A DNA stretch of 64,000 nt from Psychrobacter sp. M13 (GTDB lineage: Bacteria > Pseudomonadota > Gammaproteobacteria > Pseudomonadales > Moraxellaceae), in assembly GCF_030718935.1 (NCBI RefSeq), contig NZ_CP132194.1, positions 248,001-312,000 on the forward strand. Direction: 5' to 3'. Below the pieces are notes generated by a model. That model did no database searches, had not been told where the DNA came from, and saw only the letters and a list, made by a program, of their open reading frames with translations. Position numbers and translations under genes: made by a program. Positions 56,862 to 64,000 of the stretch are shown piece by piece (within the stretch, counting starts at the first letter, position 1; the number at the start of each line of letters is the position of its first letter).

Positions 56862-57140
56862 ATGTTAAGCGTTAATCATTCTTTCTTATCTGCAAAATGT
56901 GCCCTAGTGGCGATCTCTTTAGCGACATTAGCTATGACAGGTTGTGGTCAAAAAAACGAATTATATTTAGTGGATCCAGCCACTCAAACAGTGACCACTA
57001 GCTCTGATGACTTGGCAAGCACTAGCAATCCGCAGGATGCCGCTTTTGCTGATCTTGATGACAGCGATTACAAACAAGAGCGCTACCTAGAGCAGCAGCA
57101 GATATTTCCTGAAGTCAGTGATGACCCTAATGATTATTAA
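56862..57140 (+). CDS. lptM: LptM-like small outer-membrane lipoprotein
   Basis: This 92-residue lipoprotein has a hydrophobic segment (CALVAISLATLAMTGC) and lipidated Cys28. Immediately after it comes GQKNELYLVDP, a variant of the LptM/YifL signature CGQKGPLYLP. LptM binds the LptD-LptE lipopolysaccharide translocon and helps LptD form its correct disulfides. The acidic tail (DDLASTSNPQDAAFADLDDSDY) is longer than in E. coli. The ATG at 56862 has AGGAT about 9-13 nt upstream; an ATG at 56853 is too close to that site. Its position before lysA and dapF matches the conserved lptM-lysA-dapF cluster. Confidence 0.8.
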   Translation: MLSVNHSFLSAKCALVAISLATLAMTGCGQKNELYLVDPATQTVTTSSDDLASTSNPQDAAFADLDDSDYKQERYLEQQQIFPEVSDDPNDY

Positions 57141-57238
57141 TAACTAATAATCTTATAGTACTAATGTTTGTAGGGTAAGTTTTAGATAATAGCTGTTGGC
57201 AAAAATCTATCTCATTTTTATCATCATTTTCAAAATGA

Positions 57239-57254
57239 GGACACGCCCTATAAT
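57239..57254 (+). promoter_or_regulatory. Candidate lysA promoter -10 with shared GGACACGCCC word
   Basis: A TATAAT hexamer (57249-57254) lies 45 bp before the lysA ATG. It is immediately preceded by GGACACGCCC, a 10-mer also found before lptM (56780-56789). The -35 region is not clear. Confidence 0.4.
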
Positions 57255-57299
57255 CCCAATACTTCACCTTGATAATTTAAAAAGATTAGAGATATCACT

Positions 57300-58667
57300 A
57301 TGAGTAATCTTACGTCGCCAATGAACGCGACTCACACTGCAAGTGTAACTATCCAAACCGAGCAAGGGTTATATATTGACCCCATAGTGCTAACTGACCA
57401 TTTGCCAGCACTGAGCTACCGCAATCATATGCTATATATAGAAGACGTAAGCGTTAGCGAGCTAGCTGAGCAATATGCAACGCCATGCTACGTCTACTCT
57501 AAACAAGCCATATTAAATGTTTATCAGGACTATAGTGATAGCTTTGCTACTATCGATCATCAGATTTGTTATGCGGTAAAGGCCAACTCTAATCTTGCGG
57601 TATTAAGTGTACTGGCAGAGGCAGGCGCAGGCTTTGATATCGTCTCTCGTGGCGAGCTAATGCGGGTATTAGCGGCAGGCGGCGCGGCTGCAAAAGTTGT
57701 ATTCTCAGGCGTTGGTAAAACGCGTGATGATATCGAATTTGCTCTTAACCAAGGTATCAACTGTTTTAACGTTGAGTCTGTCAATGAGCTGATATTAATC
57801 AATGAAGTAGCTGAGCAACTGGGCAAATTTGCACCGATATCATTAAGGGTCAATCCTGATGTCGATGCCAACACGCATCCGTATATCTCCACAGGTCTTA
57901 AAGATAATAAGTTCGGCATCGCTCATGACAAAGCGGTTGCTGTCTACAGCCAAGCCGCAACGATGTCACATATCGATATCGTCGGTATTGACTGTCATAT
58001 CGGCTCACAGCTGACTGAAGTGGAGCCGTTTATTGCTGCTTTAGACAAGTTGATTGAGCTGATCCACAAGTTAGCTGAACTAGGAATTGAGCTTGCTCAT
58101 GTTGATTTGGGCGGTGGTTTGGGTGTACGTTACATCGATGAGTCACCTGTCACTATAGCTGACTTTGCAGGGGCGCTATTGCCCAAGCTTACCCAGCTTA
58201 ATCTCAAAGTATTCTTTGAACCGGGTCGTAGTATGGTTGCCAATGCAGGTATCTTGCTCACACGTGTCGATATACTCAAGCCGACTGAGCATAAGAATTT
58301 TGCTATCGTTGATGCTGCGATGAACGATTTGATTCGTCCTGCACTGTATCAAGCTGAAATGGCAGTCATTCCTAGTGCGTTACCTGATAGCGTAAGTGTA
58401 CATGATATGCCATCATGGGATATCGTTGGCGCTATCTGTGAGACGGGCGACTTTTTGGCAAAAGAGCGCCTGCTGAGCTTAGCGGCAAATGATTTATTAG
58501 CCATCACTGGCGCTGGTGCTTATGGCATGGTGATGAGTAGCAATTATAATACCCGCCCGCGCGCCTGCGAGGTCATGGTTGCAGGCACTAAGCATCAGCT
58601 CGTACGCAAACGCGAAACCGTCGAGGCGCTATATGCTAATGAGATGCCTTGGGGTAATAAGGGATAA
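57300..58667 (+). CDS. lysA: Diaminopimelate decarboxylase
   Basis: LysA decarboxylates meso-diaminopimelate to L-lysine with PLP. The 455-residue fold-type III enzyme has about 35 extra N-terminal residues. Its PLP lysine is Lys94 in ICYAVKANSNLAVL, followed by AGAGFDIVSRGEL (about 108-120), HIGSQLTEVEPF (about 233), ELAHVDLGGGLGVRY (about 261), the phosphate-binding FFEPGRSMVANAG (about 302-314) and ICETGDFLAKER (about 379) with the active-site Cys. The N-terminal extension could mean a later start, but no better-placed ribosome-binding site is seen. It is followed by a terminator and then dapF, whose substrate lies one step earlier in the pathway. Confidence 0.94.
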   Translation: MSNLTSPMNATHTASVTIQTEQGLYIDPIVLTDHLPALSYRNHMLYIEDVSVSELAEQYATPCYVYSKQAILNVYQDYSDSFATIDHQICYAVKANSNLAVLSVLAEAGAGFDIVSRGELMRVLAAGGAAAKVVFSGVGKTRDDIEFALNQGINCFNVESVNELILINEVAEQLGKFAPISLRVNPDVDANTHPYISTGLKDNKFGIAHDKAVAVYSQAATMSHIDIVGIDCHIGSQLTEVEPFIAALDKLIELIHKLAELGIELAHVDLGGGLGVRYIDESPVTIADFAGALLPKLTQLNLKVFFEPGRSMVANAGILLTRVDILKPTEHKNFAIVDAAMNDLIRPALYQAEMAVIPSALPDSVSVHDMPSWDIVGAICETGDFLAKERLLSLAANDLLAITGAGAYGMVMSSNYNTRPRACEVMVAGTKHQLVRKRETVEALYANEMPWGNKG

Positions 58668-58712
58668 TAAATAGTATTTATTTGATTTCGATGTAAATAT
58701 AGCTACAACTAG

Positions 58713-58745
58713 AACCCATTGTTACTGCAACAATGGGTTTTTTAT
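58713..58745 (+). terminator. Intrinsic terminator after lysA
   Basis: AACCCATTGTT (58713-58723) and AACAATGGGTT (58729-58739) form a perfect 11-bp stem with a 5-nt loop, followed by a T-run. Confidence 0.92.
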
Positions 58746-58911
58746 TACCTAAGTTTTAAGCGTTTTGTATCAATTACTGTCAACTTTTATCAGCGTTACT
58801 CACCGTTTGTTATTAGCAAAAATTAATAGGTTATGATCATCTGTAACCATTATCCTACTATAAGCCGTGCTACTATAACCCACATATAAAAACAAAATAG
58901 GACATAGGTAT

Positions 58912-59796
58912 ATGTTAATAGAATTTACTAAGATGCACGGTCTAGGTAATGACTTTATGGTTATCGACTTAGTCACTCAGCGTTTGGATTTGAGCGCGGA
59001 GTTGGTGCAGTTATTGGGTGATCGTCATCTGGGAATTGGCTTTGATCAGCTGCTGGTGGTCGAGCCACCGATGCGTCCAGATGTTGATTTTAGCTATCGT
59101 ATTTTTAACACCGATGGCGCAGAGGTTGAACAGTGCGGTAATGGCGCACGTTGTTTTGCCCGCTTCGTACAAGCGCGCAAACTGTCCTTTAAACAGCGTC
59201 TAAAAGTTGAGACTGCCAGTGGGGTCATTACTTTGACTACTGACCGTTATGGCTGGGTTGAAGTAGATATGGGTAAGCCAAAGTTTGAGCCCAATGAGAT
59301 TCCGTTCACGCCCAAAGCCACGACCAAGATCCAAAATGCGTATCATCTTAATGTCGCTGGTACACCAGTACAGCTCTATGTGGCGAATATGGGCAATCCC
59401 CATGCCGTGATCAAAGTTGATGACATCTTAGAAGCAGATGTTGCCAAGCTGGGCAAAGCGATTGAAGCGCATTCGGCCTTTCCCAATAACGTCAATGTCG
59501 GCTTTGTACAAGTCATGAACCAGCGTCATATTCGACTGCGAGTTTATGAGCGCGGGGTCGGTGAGACGCAAGCCTGCGGCACAGGGGCTTGTGCGGCGGT
59601 AGCAGTGGGCATAAGAGAGGGCTGGCTAGATGAGGGCGAGGATATCCGTGCTCAGCTGTATGGCGGCAGTATGGTAGTACGCTGGCAGCCAGGCTATTCG
59701 GTGATGATGACAGGGCCGACGGCTTTTGTTTATGAAGGGGTGTTTAGTCCTGATGGACTGATGGCACAAGCAGGAATCGAGCCTAACCCATCGTAA
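58912..59796 (+). CDS. dapF: Diaminopimelate epimerase
   Basis: DapF interconverts LL- and meso-diaminopimelate for lysine and peptidoglycan. The 294-residue protein starts MLIEFTKMHGLGNDFMVID. It has both catalytic cysteines in their family contexts, VEQCGNGARCFARFV (Cys about 74) and TQACGTGACAAVAVG (Cys about 223), plus NMGNPHAVI (about 159). Slightly longer than E. coli (274). It is separated from lysA by a terminator, so it has its own promoter in the 170-bp gap. xerC follows 49 bp downstream on the same strand. The DUF484 gene found between dapF and xerC in many gammaproteobacteria is absent. Confidence 0.96.
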   Translation: MLIEFTKMHGLGNDFMVIDLVTQRLDLSAELVQLLGDRHLGIGFDQLLVVEPPMRPDVDFSYRIFNTDGAEVEQCGNGARCFARFVQARKLSFKQRLKVETASGVITLTTDRYGWVEVDMGKPKFEPNEIPFTPKATTKIQNAYHLNVAGTPVQLYVANMGNPHAVIKVDDILEADVAKLGKAIEAHSAFPNNVNVGFVQVMNQRHIRLRVYERGVGETQACGTGACAAVAVGIREGWLDEGEDIRAQLYGGSMVVRWQPGYSVMMTGPTAFVYEGVFSPDGLMAQAGIEPNPS

Positions 59797-59845
59797 GCTA
59801 AATGAAGTAGTAGCGCTCTTTTAGGGTTGCAGAAGAGGACAATGC

Positions 59846-60817
59846 ATGACTATTGCTAACTCGCTTAAAGCTATAGAAACAGATTCAGCGCTTGTTGAGC
59901 TGCTAACACCTGTGCAGCGCTGGCTCGATATTTTAGCCGTGCGCAACCACTCTAAGCATACTTTGAGCGCTTATTTTGCTGGGGTCAGGCAGCTAGCGTT
60001 GTTTTTGCGTGGTAAGCAACTGACGTGGACGCGCTGTGACAAACGTCAATTAGCGCAGCATATTAGTCAGCGTATTGACGAGGATAAGCTGGCGCTGGCG
60101 AGTGTGCAGCAAGAGCTATCGGCTATTCGCCATTTTTATGGCTGGTTGATTGAAGAGGGACTGGCGCGTATCAATCCGACGACGGGCTATCAGCTCAAAC
60201 GCAGTCCAAGACCGCTACCGTCAATCGCGGATATCGATCTACTAAGTCAACTGCTAGATCAGCCTGTACCTGAGACACCAGAGCAGGCGAGGCTGTGGCT
60301 GCGTGATAAAGCTATGTTTGAAGTACTCTATAGCAGTGGTTTACGGGTCGGTGAATTAGTAGCGCTGGATATGACGGATATAGATTTAGCCGATTTGCGC
60401 CTGCGGGTTACAGGTAAAGGCAATAAGACTCGTATAGTGCCGCTTGGCAATAAGGCCGCTACCGCTATCAAACGCTATCTCCCACACCGTAATCTATGGG
60501 TGGAGCAACAGGACAGCGCGTTATTTATTAGCGAAAAGCTCGGTACTCGGCTGTCCAGTCGAGCCGTACAACAACGACTAAAAGTTGCTGCTACGCGTGC
60601 AGGTATTGCGCAAAATATGTACCCGCATCTATTGCGTCATTGCTTTGCCTCGCACATGCTCTCAGGCAGTGGTGATCTGCGGGCAGTGCAAGAGATGCTG
60701 GGGCATAGCGATATTAGCACCACCCAAATCTATACCCATGTTGATTTTGCTAAGCTGACCCAAGTTTATGATCGCGCTCATCCGCGCGCAACTCATAGTA
60801 CAAGCGATATAGAATAG
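59846..60817 (+). CDS. xerC: Tyrosine recombinase XerC
   Basis: XerC works with XerD at dif to resolve chromosome dimers. The 323-residue protein has an N-terminal SAM-like core-binding domain (about 20-125, RNHSKHTLSAYFAGVRQLAL) and a catalytic domain with all key residues: Arg in LYSSGLRVGELVALD (about 173), Lys in VTGKGNKTRIVPLG, His-x2-Arg in YPHLLRHCFASHML, His in LGHSDISTTQ and the nucleophile Tyr in IYTHVD. It has an extended N-terminus relative to the 298-residue E. coli protein. GAGGAC lies 6 nt before the ATG at 59846. Its place after dapF identifies it as XerC rather than a phage integrase. Confidence 0.93.
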   Translation: MTIANSLKAIETDSALVELLTPVQRWLDILAVRNHSKHTLSAYFAGVRQLALFLRGKQLTWTRCDKRQLAQHISQRIDEDKLALASVQQELSAIRHFYGWLIEEGLARINPTTGYQLKRSPRPLPSIADIDLLSQLLDQPVPETPEQARLWLRDKAMFEVLYSSGLRVGELVALDMTDIDLADLRLRVTGKGNKTRIVPLGNKAATAIKRYLPHRNLWVEQQDSALFISEKLGTRLSSRAVQQRLKVAATRAGIAQNMYPHLLRHCFASHMLSGSGDLRAVQEMLGHSDISTTQIYTHVDFAKLTQVYDRAHPRATHSTSDIE

Positions 60818-60871
60818 ATATTTTTGGTCACTTGATTTTGGATGATTTAAACTATGCCAAATTGTGACAAG

Positions 60872-61759
60872 CTATGCCAAGCGATGGCAACCAAAGATAG
60901 GCATACGTTGTCGTCCTTGTTGTTGCACCGCTATATCTAAAGAGCCAAATACTAGCGCATAGGGTGCATCGTCTTTATTTTCAGTTCTCTTAGTAAGCGC
61001 ACTAGCGTCATAGCTATCAATGATGGTCCCATCAAAAGCGGTAATCGCGGCATGCCCCCATGTTTGACGGATACTGCCGTTCTTATAATGATGATCGCCG
61101 CCTTGCGCCGCACCTATGACCATACATTGACTGTCTAAAGCGCGTGCCTGTAATAGTAGCGACCAATGCGCTTGCCCCGTCATAAAGGTAAAAGCAGCAG
61201 GCGCACTAAGTATCTCAGCACCCGCTTGGCGCAAGCGTTGCGCTAATGCTGGAAAACGCAGATCAAAACACACCATCATACCCAATTGATAAACGCCATT
61301 CTCAACCTCAATAGGAGCCACCACTGTTTGCTCGCCAGGCTCAAAGGTCAACGCTTCATCATAGCTGCCTTGCTTATCAGCGACAGTCGCAGTGAACAGA
61401 TGAATCTTATCGTAACGCGCCACTTGATGACCATCAGGACTAAATAGCTGGCTGACTTGACGCATACGCCCATCAGGCACGATGACCCCATTTGGACGAT
61501 ATAGACAAGGTAGCGAGCCTGCCAACACGTGAGTTTGGTATTCAGTAGCATAAGAGGCAATTGTCGCTGATAGCTCGTCAAAGCGCTGAGCGGTCGCAAA
61601 CTGCTGACCCATGCTACAGCAGTTCTCTGGCAACACTACTAGCTGAGCACCTTGCATACTGGCCTCGCTAATAGCGGCTTTGATGGTTATTAGATTGGTG
61701 GCAATATCTTGCTGGCTATTCATTTGCACAGCCGCCACGATAAGTGATTTATTATTCAT
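60872..61759 (-). CDS. Nitrilase-superfamily amidase (Nit-like carbon-nitrogen hydrolase)
   Basis: From the ATG at 61759 (CGAGAAA upstream; a longer frame adds an unlikely 12 residues) it has 295 residues. The nitrilase catalytic set is present: Glu in VVLPENCCSM (about 46), Lys in RYDKIHLF (about 119) and Cys in MMVCFDLRFPALAQRL (about 162). The Nit1/YafV/RamA-like pattern, with RARALDSQCMVIGAAQGG near residue 210, suggests omega-amidase or deaminated-glutathione amidase activity, a metabolite-repair role in the cytosol. It is convergent with xerC and divergent from rpoN. Substrate assignment is by family only. Confidence 0.85.
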   Translation of the reverse strand: MNNKSLIVAAVQMNSQQDIATNLITIKAAISEASMQGAQLVVLPENCCSMGQQFATAQRFDELSATIASYATEYQTHVLAGSLPCLYRPNGVIVPDGRMRQVSQLFSPDGHQVARYDKIHLFTATVADKQGSYDEALTFEPGEQTVVAPIEVENGVYQLGMMVCFDLRFPALAQRLRQAGAEILSAPAAFTFMTGQAHWSLLLQARALDSQCMVIGAAQGGDHHYKNGSIRQTWGHAAITAFDGTIIDSYDASALTKRTENKDDAPYALVFGSLDIAVQQQGRQRMPIFGCHRLA

Positions 61760-61999
61760 AGTATTTTCTCGAGTATATTTGTTAATATGGCACATACGGT
61801 TTTTAATAAGATTAAAGCTAACGGTTCATTTTTTAACGAAAATAAAGCTGATCTATTGAGAATAAATTAGCATAGTATCAGAGCTGTGAAAAATACTACG
61901 GCTACTATTTGGCTAAATCTGTTATTTGGGCTGTCATTTGGTTAGTCCAAATATCATCAATTTTATGCATCATAAATATCGGAGTGCAATAAACTGCCT

Positions 62000-63733
62000 A
62001 TGAGTATGTCGTTTGGCTTGGCAGCTAGTCTTAGCACCTCACAAAAGCTGACCCCACAGATGCAGCAAGCTATCAAGCTATTGCAGCTATCTAGTCTTGA
62101 GCTGGCGCAAGAGGTCCAAGCTAAACTCGATGCCAACCCCTTATTAGAGCGAATAGAGGAAGAAGAGCTTGATTACGATCATGCCGATGAGCTAAACCAC
62201 GAGCCAAATGAGCCGATGACGCTTGAGATGTGGAATGAGGCCAGTGCAGCCAACCAAAAAGAGCTTAAGTCAAATGCTGATAGTGAGTTTGGTAATGAGT
62301 CCGACTCTAATAGTAGCAACGATGATAACTATTCAGACAGCTTAGATAAATTACAGCAAAGTAGTCTAGATAATGAGGCTATGGATAGCAGTGATGATTA
62401 TAGTAGCGACAGCTTTGAGTATAGCAGTTTTGATAGTGGCAACTATGCCTCAGCTGGCGGTTCAGGCTCAACGAGTAGCAGCGCTGGATTGGACGAATTG
62501 GACAGCTATCAAGGCAGCACCAGTGCCACTATTCAAGACTATATACGCTGGCAATTGAACTTCAAGCGGTTATCAGAGACCGATGTTTTGATTGCCAATT
62601 ATTTGGTTGAGTCGATGGATGATATGGGTTTTATTCGACTCGATATCGGCGAGCTTTTGCAAAGTCTCGATACGATGGCCAGCTTCTATCAGTGGGACAC
62701 TCAAATAGAATATGATGAGATAGCTGCTGTTCTACGTATCATTCAGTCCTGCGATCCGCTAGGCGTTGGCGCACGGAGTTTGAGCGAGTGTCTAGCTATA
62801 CAATTAGATAAGCTCGATTCGAGCACTGACCATCTGGCAGAGGCTCATGCCTTATTGAGTGCCAGCGAGCATCTAGTGAGTAATAATATCAAAAAGCTCA
62901 CTGACCTGACGGGCTTAGCTACAGAGCAAATCAATCCTGCATTAACATTACTGCGTACCCTAAACCCTGCTCCTGGATTATCTTTTCAGAGTAGTCAGCC
63001 TGATTATATGCAGCCTGCCGAGAGCTACGATATACCCGATGTATTAGTGACTCCGCTACGGGGTAGTAGCACTATCAAATCATCCAAAAAAGCCAATAAC
63101 ACCAATAACACCAATAACACCAATAATAAAGACAGCTCAGGCACACCCGATAGTTGGGATGTAAGATTGAATCCTGATACTTTGCCCAAACTACAAGTTA
63201 ATAAAGAGTATGCCAGTTTAGTTAAGCGCGGCGATGATAGTCCTGACAACCAGTATCTACGAGATAATCTGCTTGATGCGCGGCTTTTTATACGCAGTAT
63301 TGAAGAGCGTAATCAAAATTTACTAAAAGTATGTACTAGCATTATTCGTCGCCAGCAAGATTTTTTATTGTATGGTGCGCGTGCTATGCAGCCCTTAATC
63401 CTTAAAGATATCGCTGAAGAGGTAGAGCTTCACGAATCTACTATTTCACGTTTGACGACCAGCAAATCTATTTTGACGCCTCAAGGACTATTTTCATTAA
63501 AATACTTTTTTTCATCGCACGTAAGTAGTAGTGATGGTGATATTTCCTCAACGGCTATCAGTGAGATGATCAAACAGCTTATCGCTGATGAAAATCCTAA
63601 AAAACCGCTCTCAGACAGTCGATTACAAAGTGCTTTGCAAGAAGAAGGTATCGATATCGCTCGTCGCACCGTTGCCAAATATCGTGAAGCTTTGAATATC
63701 GGCTCATCGACCTATCGTAAACAAAAGTATTAG
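62000..63733 (+). CDS. rpoN: RNA polymerase sigma-54 factor
   Basis: RpoN directs RNA polymerase to -24/-12 promoters opened by enhancer-binding proteins. The 577-residue protein begins with the activator-interacting region I (LSTSQKLTPQMQQAIKLLQL, about 9-28, then LDANPLLERIEEEE). An unusually long acidic Ser/Asp-rich region II follows (about 50-175). Then come the core-binding domain (about 175-330), a Thr/Asn repeat insert (TNN units, about 366-377) encoded by a 9-bp tandem repeat, the HTH (EEVELHESTISRLTTSK, about 473) and the RpoN box ARRTVAKYRE (about 553-562). Complete. Downstream partners (hpf, ptsN) would lie beyond the window. Confidence 0.95.
   Translation: MSMSFGLAASLSTSQKLTPQMQQAIKLLQLSSLELAQEVQAKLDANPLLERIEEEELDYDHADELNHEPNEPMTLEMWNEASAANQKELKSNADSEFGNESDSNSSNDDNYSDSLDKLQQSSLDNEAMDSSDDYSSDSFEYSSFDSGNYASAGGSGSTSSSAGLDELDSYQGSTSATIQDYIRWQLNFKRLSETDVLIANYLVESMDDMGFIRLDIGELLQSLDTMASFYQWDTQIEYDEIAAVLRIIQSCDPLGVGARSLSECLAIQLDKLDSSTDHLAEAHALLSASEHLVSNNIKKLTDLTGLATEQINPALTLLRTLNPAPGLSFQSSQPDYMQPAESYDIPDVLVTPLRGSSTIKSSKKANNTNNTNNTNNKDSSGTPDSWDVRLNPDTLPKLQVNKEYASLVKRGDDSPDNQYLRDNLLDARLFIRSIEERNQNLLKVCTSIIRRQQDFLLYGARAMQPLILKDIAEEVELHESTISRLTTSKSILTPQGLFSLKYFFSSHVSSSDGDISSTAISEMIKQLIADENPKKPLSDSRLQSALQEEGIDIARRTVAKYREALNIGSSTYRKQKY
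63093..63128 (+). repeat. 9-bp tandem repeat (CCAATAACA)n inside rpoN
   Basis: Four units (the last with one change, CCAATAATA) encode the Thr-Asn-Asn repeats in RpoN. The unit length is a multiple of three, so copy-number change keeps the frame. Confidence 0.9.
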
Positions 63734-64000
63734 GCTGATAATCTAATACCAAACGGTTTAATCAGTGATATATGTTTGATAATTAAAAACAAAATTTTTT
63801 GATTATATATAAGTCTGTAGAAAACCCCAGCCTTAGATACATTTAATTACAATAATGCGGCTTGCTACTCTACAGCTTTCATGACAAATTAGAACTACAT
63901 CGGGAGTAAAAACCCAGTAATAAAGAACGTTAATTTCTGAAGATTTTAAGGATAAATCAACGGTTTTTAATAGCGTTTAATACTCTCGATAAGGTAAGAA

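Noticed and set aside
59846-60817. Tyrosine recombinase considered as integrase of a mobile element
   Set aside because: It is directly downstream of dapF with full XerC features and has no att-like repeats or cargo nearby.

Overview
The window looks like a chromosomal segment of a Psychrobacter-like bacterium (Moraxellaceae, Gammaproteobacteria). This rests on moderate-to-low GC, recognisable protein families and gene neighbourhoods such as lptM-lysA-dapF-xerC, ackA-pta, kbl-tdh and lolB beside hemA. I ran no database search, so the genus is an inference. I saw no rRNA, tRNA, CRISPR array, transposase or prophage module.

Layout. 1-5 kb: partial lolB and a large TPR protein on the minus strand, divergent from hemA, with a long perfect hairpin between. 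5-12 kb: a class V aminotransferase, a split YeeE/YedE sulfur-type permease pair behind a palindrome, an acyl-CoA synthetase and fadH. 11.6-13.8 kb: a small accessory island holding a transglutaminase-like gene of distinctly higher GC and an AT-rich LRAT/NlpC-like gene. The island is built from repeats: three copies of the fadH 3' end plus terminator, and two copies of a 115-bp palindromic repeat. 13.8-24.4 kb: an LprI-like secreted protein, glyoxalase I, lplA, a decayed I78-inhibitor-like pseudogene, stand-alone trpB, two lipoprotein genes, an Old Yellow Enzyme and an HI0933-family flavoprotein. 24.8-35.4 kb: a branched-chain-amino-acid-type ABC transporter (livHMGF plus the binding lipoprotein) with a long-chain acyl-CoA ligase inside the operon, then acs and a renalase-like flavoprotein. 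35.5-43 kb: a tiny Cys-rich secreted peptide, a zinc-ribbon membrane protein, a possible small RNA, pgsA, a tandem pair of PPOX-fold stress proteins and purL. 43-45.2 kb: an uncharacterised AT-rich accessory cassette with a nucleotidyltransferase-like DUF6932-type gene overlapping a coiled-coil gene, plus a third unknown gene, inserted between purL and tdh-kbl. 45.2-56 kb: tdh-kbl, pdxJ, an AmpD/AmiD-like lipoprotein amidase, a small unknown gene beside a MOSC protein, rsfS-nadD and ackA-pta. 56.8-63.7 kb: lptM-lysA-dapF-xerC, a nitrilase-superfamily amidase and rpoN.

Most of the window is core metabolism: acetate/acyl-CoA activation (acs, ackA-pta, two acyl-CoA ligases, fadH), cofactors (hemA, nadD, pdxJ, lplA), threonine breakdown (kbl-tdh), lysine/peptidoglycan precursors (lysA, dapF) and purines (purL). 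The best candidates for something undescribed are the DUF6932-like two-gene cassette (43.0-44.5 kb), the repeat-built transglutaminase/LRAT island (11.6-13.8 kb) and an orphan intrinsic terminator pointing to a small RNA or long leader upstream of pgsA (about 36.33-36.5 kb).
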